From: UBA3064 sp023258775
Lineage (GTDB): Bacteria; Pseudomonadota; Gammaproteobacteria; Burkholderiales; Burkholderiaceae_E
Assembly: GCA_044355655.1 (NCBI GenBank)
Contig: JBIKXS010000047.1
Span: forward strand, 1-19,504
Length of the DNA stretch: 19,504 nt
Reading direction: 5' to 3'
The stretch's first letter is position 1. The number at the start of each line of letters is the position of its first letter. This document shows positions 1 through 7,563 of this stretch, one piece after another. The notes under the pieces were generated by a model. That model was not told where the DNA came from and ran no database searches. It saw only the letters and a list, made by a program, of their open reading frames with translations. Made by a program: the position numbers and the translations under genes.

Positions 1-59
1 TGCATGTGTAAGGCATGCCGCCAGCGTTCAATCTGAGCCAGGATCAAACTCTTCAGTTT
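1..59 (-). rRNA. rrs: 16S ribosomal RNA, 5' end only
   Basis: The reverse complement of this stretch reads AAACTGAAGAGTTTGATCCT followed by GGCTCAGATTGAACGCTGGC, the universal start of bacterial 16S rRNA in its betaproteobacterial form. The mature 5' end is placed at base 59 by comparison with the E. coli start AAATTGAAGAG. The gene runs leftward out of the window, so only about 59 bases are present. It provides the small-subunit rRNA of the ribosome and heads an rRNA operon whose leader and promoter lie just to the right. Confidence 0.97.
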
Positions 60-269
60 AATCTCTGCTGTTACAACAAGGTCCTGTTCGTGAAAACAGG
101 ATTTACTCAAACGGAATATCTGACATAGATCATTCTTTCCGTGTGAGCACTTGGTTGACATCGCCATCCACGCGCCCACACTTATCGGCTGTTTATTTGT
201 TAAGGATCAGGCCTAACGACATTCGCTTAGAAGCTTTTGTCGTCGCTGTCGTCGTGACGGCAGCAGAGA
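60..269 (-). other. 16S rRNA leader with boxA-like and boxC-like elements
   Basis: Transcribed leader between the rRNA promoter and the 16S gene. On the minus strand TGATCCTTAACAA at 197-209 resembles the boxA antitermination element TGCTCTTTAACAA. Soon after it, GATAAGTGTGGGC at 173-185 resembles the boxC of rRNA leaders. Before boxA a stem can form between ACGACA (238-243) and TGTCGT (216-221), in the place where a boxB hairpin would stand. In known rRNA operons these elements recruit NusB/NusE and make RNA polymerase resist termination. The rest of the leader probably pairs with sequence beyond 16S to form the processing stem, which cannot be checked because the operon is cut off. The right end assumes transcription starts near base 269. 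Confidence 0.75.
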
Positions 270-275
270 AACGAG

Positions 276-304
276 ATTATGGGAGGTTTTTTTAAAGATG
301 TCAA
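276..304 (-). promoter_or_regulatory. rRNA operon promoter, sigma70 type
   Basis: On the minus strand a perfect -35 hexamer TTGACA (299-304) is followed after 17 bases by the -10 hexamer CATAAT (276-281). The spacer carries a run of seven A residues. Position, direction and distance to the boxA-like element fit the main promoter of the rRNA operon. Transcription would start near base 269. No second promoter of similar quality is obvious between here and the 16S gene. Confidence 0.8.
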
Positions 305-370
305 ATTGATTGCAAGGCCTATTCGCATCTTGGGGACTTTCGTTCGGATTTGCCTCCTGTTTTCCTGGGG

Positions 371-1267
371 CTATCGTTGCTTAAAGGCTGGGGTGCGCTT
401 TTCCAGGAAAGCCTGCATGCCTTCCTTTTGATCCACCGTCCCAAAAAGTGCATGGAAGTTGCGCCTTTCAAAGAGCAGGCCTTCGGATAATGAAACTTCA
501 AGGGCACGATTAATCGACTCTTTTGCGGCCATCACGGAAGGGAGGCTAAGCTTCGCCATGTCGTTTGCTACCGCTAAGGTCTGTGGGATTAAGTCGGCCA
601 ATGGGTAGACCCGAGAAACCAAACCGTCGGCCAAAGCTTGCTCTGCTCCGATCATCTTCCCCGTGAGCACCATATCCATCGCCTTTGCCTTACCCGCCAA
701 TCGGGTCAGCCGCTGAGTGCCGCCCGCGCCGGGAATTACAGCAAGCTTGATCTCTGGCTGACCGAATTTTGCGTTGTCCGCTGCAAAAACCATATCGCAC
801 ATCATTGCTAGTTCGCAGCCACCCCCTAGCGCAAAGCCTGCAACCGCCGCGATGACTGGCTTGCGAACTTTTCGGATGGTTTCCCAATTCCGAGAGATGT
901 ATTCGTTTTTATACACATCGACGAAATCGTAGTGCTTCATTGCGTCGATATCGGCCCCAGCCGCAAAGGCCTTGTCACTTCCTGTGATGACGATGACCAT
1001 AACTTCGGGGTCTTTGTCGGCTTTAAGAAGCGCTTCGCCTAGACAGTCCATAAGAGCATCATTGAGCGCGTTGAGCTGTTTAGGTCGGTTCAAACGCATC
1101 AGGCTAATGGGTCCATGCCTTTCAATAAGGACGGGCGCTTGCTGAGCGGTGTGAGTCTGCTCGACCGGGGCGGGAGTCTGCTCGACCGTGGTGGGAGTCT
1201 GCTCGACCGGGGTGGGAGTCTGCTCGACCGGGGTAGCGGCTTCGTTTGACTCATGTTGCTTAGACAT
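371..1267 (-). CDS. paaF: enoyl-CoA hydratase (PaaF-like) with N-terminal repeat tail
   Basis: Crotonase-family protein of 298 residues that hydrates an enoyl-CoA in the cytoplasm, probably 2,3-dehydroadipyl-CoA of the phenylacetate pathway. The oxyanion-hole segments FAAGADI (about 101-107) and GFALGGGCE (about 144-152) are present. Both catalytic glutamates of the family are kept, Glu152 in GGGCELAMMCD and Glu172 in GQPEIKL, so the enzyme should be active. The ATG at 1267 was chosen because GGAG precedes it by seven bases; an in-frame ATG at 1291 has a weaker site. Residues 13-38 are tandem copies of a TPVEQTP-like heptad that family members lack; the conserved fold starts near residue 45. 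It is divergent from paaI-paaK, which supports the paa assignment, but a general enoyl-CoA hydratase cannot be ruled out. Confidence 0.88.
   Translation of the reverse strand: MSKQHESNEAATPVEQTPTPVEQTPTTVEQTPAPVEQTHTAQQAPVLIERHGPISLMRLNRPKQLNALNDALMDCLGEALLKADKDPEVMVIVITGSDKAFAAGADIDAMKHYDFVDVYKNEYISRNWETIRKVRKPVIAAVAGFALGGGCELAMMCDMVFAADNAKFGQPEIKLAVIPGAGGTQRLTRLAGKAKAMDMVLTGKMIGAEQALADGLVSRVYPLADLIPQTLAVANDMAKLSLPSVMAAKESINRALEVSLSEGLLFERRNFHALFGTVDQKEGMQAFLEKRTPAFKQR
1151..1234. repeat. 21-bp tandem repeat, four copies, inside paaF
   Basis: Four directly adjacent 21-bp copies (1151-1171, 1172-1192, 1193-1213, 1214-1234) of a unit containing GAGTCTGCTCGACCG. The last two copies are identical and the others differ at one to three bases. 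The length is a multiple of three, so the array stays in frame and encodes the TPVEQTP-type heptads at the N-terminus of the enoyl-CoA hydratase. Near-identity at silent positions points to recent duplication by slippage. Confidence 0.95.
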
Positions 1268-1458
1268 TGCTGTTCTCCAAGGGTTAGTCATCTCTCGAAT
1301 TGTTTCTTATTTTGGCCGATCGGAGCGGAGGAGGCTGGGCGAATTGAGTACGAATTCGGGCTAGACTGCTGCCTAGTCGCACCGCTCTTGCGCTATTGCT
1401 GGGGCGAGTTGAACCTAGTGAATCACTCAGGCCAAGTTGCCTTGTGAAAGGGAGCGTG

Positions 1459-1887
1459 ATGACAGCCCAAGAATGCGCCGAACGCGTACGCGATTTAATG
1501 TTTGCCGAAGACACGGCAGCCCAAGCACTTGGGATCGATATTTTGGATATTGGCCCCGGACGCGCGCGCTTGAGCATGCGGGTCCAAGGCCATATGACAA
1601 ACGGGCATCACATCTGCCACGGAGGCTTTATCTTTACGCTCGCAGATACTGCCTTTGCATATAGTTGTAATAGTTATAATCAACGATGTGTCGCCGCTGG
1701 CGCCATGATCGATTTTGTATCGGCGGCGCATGCGCACGAATTATTGATTGCAGAGGCCATGGAGGTAAGCCGTGGCAAACGCAGCGGCGTCTACGATGTG
1801 CGGGTGAAAAGGGAGGATGGCGCACTCATTGCTGTGTTTCGCGGCCGATCAGCCACGATTAAGGGACAATTCTTCGAAACCACCTAA
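1459..1887 (+). CDS. paaI: phenylacetyl-CoA thioesterase PaaI (hotdog fold)
   Basis: Protein of 142 residues of the PaaI family of hotdog thioesterases. In known pathways it hydrolyses ring-hydroxylated phenylacetyl-CoA and frees CoA trapped in dead-end intermediates. The family signature is clear: HGGFIFTLADTAFAYSCNS at residues 54-72, with the HGG turn and Asp63, the position of the catalytic acid in PaaI. The length matches the family. The ATG at 1459 is preceded by GGGAG at good spacing; the reading frame is open further upstream but that part has no family similarity. The stop lies 12 bases before the paaK ATG, so the two are almost certainly co-transcribed. Confidence 0.93.
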   Translation: MTAQECAERVRDLMFAEDTAAQALGIDILDIGPGRARLSMRVQGHMTNGHHICHGGFIFTLADTAFAYSCNSYNQRCVAAGAMIDFVSAAHAHELLIAEAMEVSRGKRSGVYDVRVKREDGALIAVFRGRSATIKGQFFETT

Positions 1888-1899
1888 GCCTTATTGCCC

Positions 1900-3315
1900 A
1901 TGGAAAACAAGCCTCACTCAGCGTCAGCCTCGAGCCATTCAGCTTCGGGGCCCAATACGGAACTTCACCGCACGGCATCCGAAGCTGCACAAAGCGTAGC
2001 GCCAACCCTGCATCGCTCACCTCACGGCCTTTTACTGGAGCCCATTGAGAACGCCTCACTTGATGAGTTACGTGCATTACAGCTACAGCGCCTAAAGACA
2101 AGTCTCAAGGCGGCCTATGAATCGGTTCCACACTATCGACACCGATTTGACGAGGTCGGCGCTCACCCTGACCAACTGCAGCACTTAGAAGACTTAGCAA
2201 AGTTCCCATTCACCACGAAAGCAGATTTACGTGACACTTATCCCTTTGGCATGTTTGCTGTTCCGCGGGATAAGGTTGTTCGGATTCACGCTTCAAGCGG
2301 GACCACAGGAAAGCCAACTGTTGTTGGATACACTAAAACCGATATCGATATATGGGCACAACTTGTTGCTCGTTCGATTCGGGCTTCTGGCGCACGACCG
2401 GGCGATATGGTCCACATCAGCTATGGCTATGGTCTCTTTACTGGGGGACTTGGTGCGCATTATGGCGCGGAGAAATTAGGATTAACTGTTGTGCCGTTTG
2501 GCGGCGGACAGACTGAGCGTCAGGTTCAACTGATCCAGGATTTTAAGCCCGACATCATTATGGTCACCCCAAGCTACATGCTTGCGATCGCTGACGAGTT
2601 TGAACGACAAGGCATGCTAGCGCGCGAATCAAGCTTGCGAATCGGGATCTTCGGTGCCGAGCCCTGGACCAATGAAATGCGGCGCGAAATCGAACAACGC
2701 ATGGGTATCGATGCGCTTGATATTTACGGACTATCCGAAGTCATGGGGCCTGGGGTTGCCAACGAATGTATCGAAACCAAGGATGGCCCGACCATTTGGG
2801 AGGACCATTTTTACCCAGAGATTATCGATCCGGAAACTGGTGCGGTTTTGCCCGATGGGGAACTTGGCGAACTCGTGTTTACGTCGCTCACCAAAGAGGC
2901 CTTACCAATCATCCGCTATCGAACCCGCGATCTCACACGCTTGCTGCCGGGGACGGCACGCACCATGCGGCGGATGCAAAAAATTACTGGCCGTTCTGAT
3001 GACATGATGATCGTGCGAGGGGTTAATGTGTTTCCATCGCAAATTGAGGAACTCATCCTCAAGCAGGATCTGCTAGCACCTCATTATGTCTGTGTCTTAA
3101 CCAAGGACGGCCCTCTTGATAGCTTAACGGTGCGGGTTGAAGTCAAGCCTGAATATGCAGCCAGTACCACACAGGATCGCTCCAGGGCAGCAGCAGCACT
3201 TGAGCATGATATTAAATCGTATATCGGTACAAGCGTTAGCGTTTGCGTCGAAGCAGTGGGTCGTGTTGATCGCTCAATAGGCAAAGCAAAGCGTGTGATC
3301 GATCAACGAGGCTAA
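1900..3315 (+). CDS. paaK: phenylacetate-CoA ligase PaaK
   Basis: AMP-forming ligase of 471 residues that converts phenylacetate, ATP and CoA to phenylacetyl-CoA, the first step of aerobic phenylacetate breakdown. Visible motifs are the P-loop SSGTTGKPT (132-140), the stretch VPFGGGQTERQVQLI, the adenylate-binding DIYGLSE (about 274-280), the hinge region GRSDDMMIVRG (from about 364) and a C-terminal RSIGKAKRV carrying the likely catalytic lysine. All expected parts are present. The first ~40 residues are rich in Ser, Ala and His and precede the usual PaaK start, so the protein is longer than typical. ATG 1900 was chosen over a TTG two codons upstream. No strong ribosome binding site is seen; translation may be coupled to paaI. 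Confidence 0.95.
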   Translation: MENKPHSASASSHSASGPNTELHRTASEAAQSVAPTLHRSPHGLLLEPIENASLDELRALQLQRLKTSLKAAYESVPHYRHRFDEVGAHPDQLQHLEDLAKFPFTTKADLRDTYPFGMFAVPRDKVVRIHASSGTTGKPTVVGYTKTDIDIWAQLVARSIRASGARPGDMVHISYGYGLFTGGLGAHYGAEKLGLTVVPFGGGQTERQVQLIQDFKPDIIMVTPSYMLAIADEFERQGMLARESSLRIGIFGAEPWTNEMRREIEQRMGIDALDIYGLSEVMGPGVANECIETKDGPTIWEDHFYPEIIDPETGAVLPDGELGELVFTSLTKEALPIIRYRTRDLTRLLPGTARTMRRMQKITGRSDDMMIVRGVNVFPSQIEELILKQDLLAPHYVCVLTKDGPLDSLTVRVEVKPEYAASTTQDRSRAAAALEHDIKSYIGTSVSVCVEAVGRVDRSIGKAKRVIDQRG

Positions 3316-3398
3316 GTCGGATTGGCAAATAAAGGCCGCAAAAGAGAATTAAAGTCGTTTTTATAGAACTCTGAACGTTTATGCAAACAAGGAACGAT

Positions 3399-4397
3399 AT
3401 GTCATTTAAAGGTATTTTGTTAAACAATCAGCCAGACTTTTCGGCCAATGTTCAAACGATTGAGCGTGCCTTGCTCGATGAACATGCAGCGGCTGGCAAC
3501 CTATTGGTAAAGCTCGACTATTCAACCATCAATTACAAAGACGGGCTTGCACTCACCAATAAGTCCCCCGTTGTAAGAAAATGGCCCATGGTGCCAGGCA
3601 TTGACGGCGCTGGTGTGGTCGAAGAAAGTACAGATCCAACCTTTCCTGTGGGTAGCTCGGTTATCTTGAATGGGTTTGGCGTTGGTGAAACTCATTGGGG
3701 TTGCCTTGCGGGATATGCCCGATTGAAGTCTGAGTGGTTGGTTGCAATGCCCAAGCATATGGACGCAAAAACGGCGATGGCCATAGGTACCGCGGGCTAC
3801 ACGGCAATGCTCTGTGTTTTGGCTTTAGAGCGTGCTGGCCTGAGGCCTGATCAAGGCGAGGTGCTTGTGACTGGTGCTGCTGGCGGCGTGGGAAGCGTCG
3901 CCGTATCGCTTCTTGCCACACGGGGTTACGAAGTCATCGCCTCAACGGGACGCGCAAGCACCGCTGACTACCTAAAACAGCTTGGTGCAACAGACGTACT
4001 CGACCGAAGCACGCTGGCCACGCCAGGAAAGCCCTTGCAAAAGGAACGCTGGGCCGCAGTGGTGGACACAGTGGGCTCAACAACGCTAGCCAATGCGCTT
4101 GCCCAGTGCAAATATGGTGCGAGCATCGCGGCCTGCGGCCTTGCTGGCGGCATGGACCTACCGACAACGGTAGCACCCTTCATTTTGCGTAACGTTCGAC
4201 TGTTGGGTGTGGATTCGGTGATGGCGCCACTTTCGCTTAGACAAGAAGCTTGGCAGTGCTTGAGTGAAAGCCTTGATCGCGCGCACCTCGCCACCATGAC
4301 CAGCGAAATCTCGCTCGATGACTGTATCGATGCAGGCGCAAAGATCATCGCGGGCGAAGTTCGTGGGCGATTGCTTGTTGATTTGAATCGTCGGTGA
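3399..4397 (+). CDS. acuI: MDR-family NADPH oxidoreductase, YhdH/AcuI type
   Basis: Zinc-free medium-chain reductase of 332 residues of the YhdH/AcuI group. Characterised members reduce acryloyl-CoA to propionyl-CoA with NADPH. Diagnostic stretches are DYSTINYKDGLALT, VPGIDGAGVVE, LNGFGVGETHWG, AIGTAGYTAMLC and the nucleotide-binding VLVTGAAGGVGSVAVSLLA near residues 155-170. ATG 3399 is preceded by AAGGA at about five bases; an in-frame ATG at 3381 lacks such a site. It follows paaK by 83 bases on the same strand and could belong to the same transcript, although no phenylacetate step needs it. The family assignment is firm; the true substrate is inferred. Confidence 0.88.
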   Translation: MSFKGILLNNQPDFSANVQTIERALLDEHAAAGNLLVKLDYSTINYKDGLALTNKSPVVRKWPMVPGIDGAGVVEESTDPTFPVGSSVILNGFGVGETHWGCLAGYARLKSEWLVAMPKHMDAKTAMAIGTAGYTAMLCVLALERAGLRPDQGEVLVTGAAGGVGSVAVSLLATRGYEVIASTGRASTADYLKQLGATDVLDRSTLATPGKPLQKERWAAVVDTVGSTTLANALAQCKYGASIAACGLAGGMDLPTTVAPFILRNVRLLGVDSVMAPLSLRQEAWQCLSESLDRAHLATMTSEISLDDCIDAGAKIIAGEVRGRLLVDLNRR

Positions 4398-4446
4398 GCC
4401 AGCGCCAAAGGCATGACAAGCGTTTAGGCTGAGGCATCGTAAAAAC

Positions 4447-4601
4447 CTGGGCTGCATGGCTTGCACTGGGGCTGCGGAAGTGCAATCACTGAGCTGTCGC
4501 AGCTCAAACACCGGGGCTGCGACAGCGCAAGCCTTGTGGATCCTGCATAGCAAGCACTAGGGCTGCATCGCAAGCACTGGCGCTGCGAAAGCGCAATCCC
4601 C
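4447..4601. repeat. seven degenerate ~22-bp tandem repeats
   Basis: The gap between the reductase and the M61 peptidase is filled by seven adjoining units of 20-23 bases: 4447-4467, 4468-4490, 4491-4512, 4513-4535, 4536-4558, 4559-4578 and 4579-4601. The typical unit reads GGGGCTGCG, two or three variable bases, GCGCAAGCACT. Several units can fold on their own: unit 3 has GAGCTG/CAGCTC around TCG, and unit 7 has GCGCT/AGCGC around GCGAA. Degeneracy at many sites means the array is old or under loose constraint. A 66-codon minus-strand frame across it is not believed to be a gene. Confidence 0.8.
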
Positions 4602-4622
4602 TTAGTTTGAGACATTGGAAAC

Positions 4623-6713
4623 ATGAAACTTATGAAGAATAGTCGCTCAAGTAAGGGTAACGAGGAGGCGCCCTTGTGCTATCGCATCGAAGCATTTGAT
4701 CCAAAGGCCCATTTGTTTCGGGTGGGTTTATTGATTGGAGGTACTGTTCTTGAAGGCCAAGCCGGTGGTCTTAACGGTGATGCCGCAGCTCTTGAACGCC
4801 AAGCCGTTGGTCTTAAAGGCAGTGCCAATACCACTTCGCCCGAACGACTTGCGGTTCGCATGGCCGCATGGATTCCGGGCAGCTACATGATCCGTGAGTT
4901 TGCAAAGCATGTACTACAACTTGAAGCATACCTGGTTGATCGCAGCCAAAATCCAACAAGCATCACCCATAGAAAGGCCTTAAAGATCTCGAAAACTGCA
5001 AAAGCTCGCTGGGAGATTGAAGGCGTTGATAAGCAGCTAGCAGATCTAGCATTCGACCCAAGTGAGCAAGTGATCCACATCGAAGCGCTCATCTATGCTT
5101 GGGATTTATCGGTTCGGGCAGCCCATCTTGACCAAAGTCACGGCTTTTTCAATCCAACTAGTCTTTGCTTGCGGCTTGAAGGCGCTGAACATCTACCCTG
5201 CGATCTAGAACTCATTGCGCCTGATCCTGCTCAAGTCAGGGGGCATTGGGAAGTCGCCACAACGCTGCAAAAGCATGGGAATACAGCCGTTTGGGGCTTT
5301 GGCCGGTATCGTGCCAACAACTATGATGATCTTGCTGATCATCCCGTTGAAATGGGGTCGTTCTCAAAGTTCGAGTTTCAAGCCTGTGGCGTGCCACACT
5401 GGCTGATCGTGACTGGTCGCCATTGTTTTGATAACGGTCGTGTTTGTCGTGATTTAAAGAAGATTTGTGAAACCCAAATCCGGTTTTTTGATCAAGAAGG
5501 CAAGGCGCCCTTTGATCAATACATGTTTCTTCTCACGGTGCTCGGCGAGGGCTATGGAGGCCTTGAGCACCGTGACTCGACAGCCTTGATCTGTCAGAGG
5601 GATGACCTTCCCGCGCGAAAACAGGCTAGTTCTTCGGCCGACCAAAGAGCCGCAGACGGCTTAGCTGACCCAACAGTTGTCACAGGCCTCGCTGAGCATA
5701 GCGAAGGCAAGCGCTCCTCAGACCACAAAGAAGGCGAAAGGTTCGATGAGCCTAGCGAAGCTTATCAACGGTTCTTGGGCCTTGCGAGCCATGAGTATTT
5801 TCACGCATGGCACGTCAAACGCATTAAGCCTTCAGTCTTCGCCCGCTACGACTTCGATCAGGAAAATTACACGCGTTTGCTATGGATTTTTGAAGGATTT
5901 ACCTCTTATTACGATGATTTAATGCTCCTACGATCAGCTGTCATTTCGAAGCATCGCTATTTGAAGTCACTCGAGTCGACCATCAATCAAGTACTAAGAA
6001 ATCCCTCAAGAAAGGTTCAAAGCCTCGCTGAATCAAGCTTTGACGCTTGGATAAAATACTATCGGCAAGACGAAAACGCTGCCAACGCTGTCGTGAGCTA
6101 CTACGCCAAAGGGGCAATGGTTGCGCTTTGCATCGACTTGTTGCTCAGAAGGGAAAGCAATCAAGAAGCCAGCCTCGACGATTTCATGCGTCTTTTATGG
6201 CATCGCTACGGTAAAGATTTTTATCAGAAGGAGCGCTCTGGCAACAGAACCGCCAGGGGCCTAGACGAAGAAGGATTCGTCCCGCTCCTTTTTGAGGCCT
6301 GTGGCATCGAAGCCATAGCCAAGCGCGAAGCGATGGCGCTACAAATCAAGCAATGGGTGGAGGGCCGCGTCGAGCTACCGCTTAAAGACTTGCTTGCGAG
6401 CGCTGGGGTTCGGCTTTCCTATAAGCCGACATCCTTAACTCATGGTATGCGATACAGTATCAACCATCAGCAAATGATGATCAATGCTGTACTCATTGGA
6501 TCTGCAGCACATGCAGCGGGACTATCCGCTGGCGATCAAATCCTTGCGATCGATGGCTTAAAGGCGAGCGAGCCAAGGCTTAAAGAGGCGATTGAGCGTT
6601 GTGAGGCGCCAATTGACATCGTTGCTTTCAGACGCGATGAGCTATTTTGTACGACGCTCAAACCTCTGCCCGAAACCAACCCCGAGGTGATACTCGAGTT
6701 TGATAGGAGCTAA
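4623..6713 (+). CDS. M61-family metallopeptidase with C-terminal PDZ domain
   Basis: Protein of 696 residues resembling M61 glycyl aminopeptidases. The N-terminal domain carries the family stretch AAWIPGSYMIREFAKH. GEGYGGLEHRDS leads to the zinc site HEYFH (His390, Glu391, His394), followed by AWHVKRIKP; the third ligand is Glu424 in LLWIFEGFTSYYDD. A PDZ domain lies near residues 615-690, with SAAHAAGLSAGDQILAIDG. The catalytic residues are intact, so activity is likely. No signal peptide is seen, so it is probably cytoplasmic. Two insertions stand out against the family: a 14-residue unit repeated at 43-56 and 57-70, and a polar stretch at about 334-377 just before the zinc site. ATG 4623 has only a weak GGAA site. 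It converges with trpC. Confidence 0.9.
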   Translation: MKLMKNSRSSKGNEEAPLCYRIEAFDPKAHLFRVGLLIGGTVLEGQAGGLNGDAAALERQAVGLKGSANTTSPERLAVRMAAWIPGSYMIREFAKHVLQLEAYLVDRSQNPTSITHRKALKISKTAKARWEIEGVDKQLADLAFDPSEQVIHIEALIYAWDLSVRAAHLDQSHGFFNPTSLCLRLEGAEHLPCDLELIAPDPAQVRGHWEVATTLQKHGNTAVWGFGRYRANNYDDLADHPVEMGSFSKFEFQACGVPHWLIVTGRHCFDNGRVCRDLKKICETQIRFFDQEGKAPFDQYMFLLTVLGEGYGGLEHRDSTALICQRDDLPARKQASSSADQRAADGLADPTVVTGLAEHSEGKRSSDHKEGERFDEPSEAYQRFLGLASHEYFHAWHVKRIKPSVFARYDFDQENYTRLLWIFEGFTSYYDDLMLLRSAVISKHRYLKSLESTINQVLRNPSRKVQSLAESSFDAWIKYYRQDENAANAVVSYYAKGAMVALCIDLLLRRESNQEASLDDFMRLLWHRYGKDFYQKERSGNRTARGLDEEGFVPLLFEACGIEAIAKREAMALQIKQWVEGRVELPLKDLLASAGVRLSYKPTSLTHGMRYSINHQQMMINAVLIGSAAHAAGLSAGDQILAIDGLKASEPRLKEAIERCEAPIDIVAFRRDELFCTTLKPLPETNPEVILEFDRS

Positions 6714-6749
6714 CTGAGCAAGCTCAAGTTAACGCCTTACATCCCCAGA

Positions 6750-7556
6750 TCAGGCTTGCTGAGCGAAAAGCGCCTCGAGCGCCTCGCCCGGTACCGGCGC
6801 CCGCATGAAGGCCTCGCCAACCAGAAAGCCGTAGACATCTCTTTCAAGCATGCTTATCACGTCACTGCGGCTTAAGATGCCGCTTTCAGTCACAAGCAGC
6901 TTGTCCTGCGGAATTTCAGGCAAAAGCGCAAGCGTGGTTTCAAGACTAACTTCGAAGGTATGCAAGTTTCTATTATTAATACCTAGCAAGCTCGTCTTAA
7001 GTTTGAGAGCTCGATCCAATTCGTCTCGATTATGAATCTCGACGAGCACATCAAGCCCAAAGTCAAGAGCACAATCTTCCAAATCCTTAAGCCTGCGGTC
7101 GTCGAGTGCAGCAACGATGAGCAAAATGCAATCTGCGCCTGCCGCGCAAGCTTGATAAACCTGCCATCGATGGCAAAGAAAATCCTTTCGAATAACCGGT
7201 AGTGCACAAGCGTCACGAGCAGCAACGAGGTGGGCAAGTTCGCCCTGAAAGAAGCCTTCATCAGTCAGTACCGACAAGCAGGATGCGCCGTGGCGCTCAT
7301 AACTTTTTGCAATGGCAGGTGGATCGAAATCTTTTCGCAATAATCCTTTGCTGGGACTTGCTCGCTTGATCTCAGCAATTACTGCTGGCTGTTTAGCCTT
7401 TACTCGAGCATTCATCGCCCGTTCAAAGCCCCTTGGCTGGTCGACCTGCAAACGTCTTTGGGCAGCCTCTTCCATAAGTGACAGGGGCGTTTGCAAAAGA
7501 CCTTGCTCGACTTCCTTTGCTTTAACAGCCATAATACTTTCTAGAATTTTGCTCAT
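6750..7556 (-). CDS. trpC: indole-3-glycerol phosphate synthase
   Basis: TIM-barrel enzyme of 268 residues that closes 1-(o-carboxyphenylamino)-1-deoxyribulose phosphate to indole-3-glycerol phosphate, releasing CO2. The family motifs follow in order: AEIKRASPSKG, SVLTDEGFFQG, VIRKDFL, ADCILLIVAAL, LVEIHNRDE, LGINNRNL and LVTESGI, with the catalytic lysines and glutamates in these segments. The ATG at 7556 was chosen. A TTG at 7586 is in frame but would overlap trpD. The start lies seven bases after the trpD stop, which suggests translational coupling. The gene is separate from trpF, unlike the enterobacterial fusion. Confidence 0.97.
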   Translation of the reverse strand: MSKILESIMAVKAKEVEQGLLQTPLSLMEEAAQRRLQVDQPRGFERAMNARVKAKQPAVIAEIKRASPSKGLLRKDFDPPAIAKSYERHGASCLSVLTDEGFFQGELAHLVAARDACALPVIRKDFLCHRWQVYQACAAGADCILLIVAALDDRRLKDLEDCALDFGLDVLVEIHNRDELDRALKLKTSLLGINNRNLHTFEVSLETTLALLPEIPQDKLLVTESGILSRSDVISMLERDVYGFLVGEAFMRAPVPGEALEALFAQQA

Positions 7557-7563
7557 CACATAC

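Noticed and set aside
1316..1323. CCGATCGG palindrome in the paaF/paaI divergent gap as a PaaR operator
   Set aside because: Eight-base palindromes are common by chance, and the arms do not extend beyond the core.
3968..4414. 148-codon frame antisense to the acuI-like gene
   Set aside because: It lies wholly opposite a strongly supported gene, and its composition is typical of a shadow frame.
4424..4624. 66-codon minus-strand frame over the tandem repeats, with repeated Cys-containing motifs
   Set aside because: The repeat look comes from the DNA repeats. Unit lengths are not multiples of three, there is no ribosome binding site, and the frame shows no family likeness.
6717..6760. AGCAAGC/GCTTGCT inverted repeat between the M61 gene and trpC as a two-way terminator
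   Set aside because: The arms are seven bases with a loop of about 30 and no T-run on either side.
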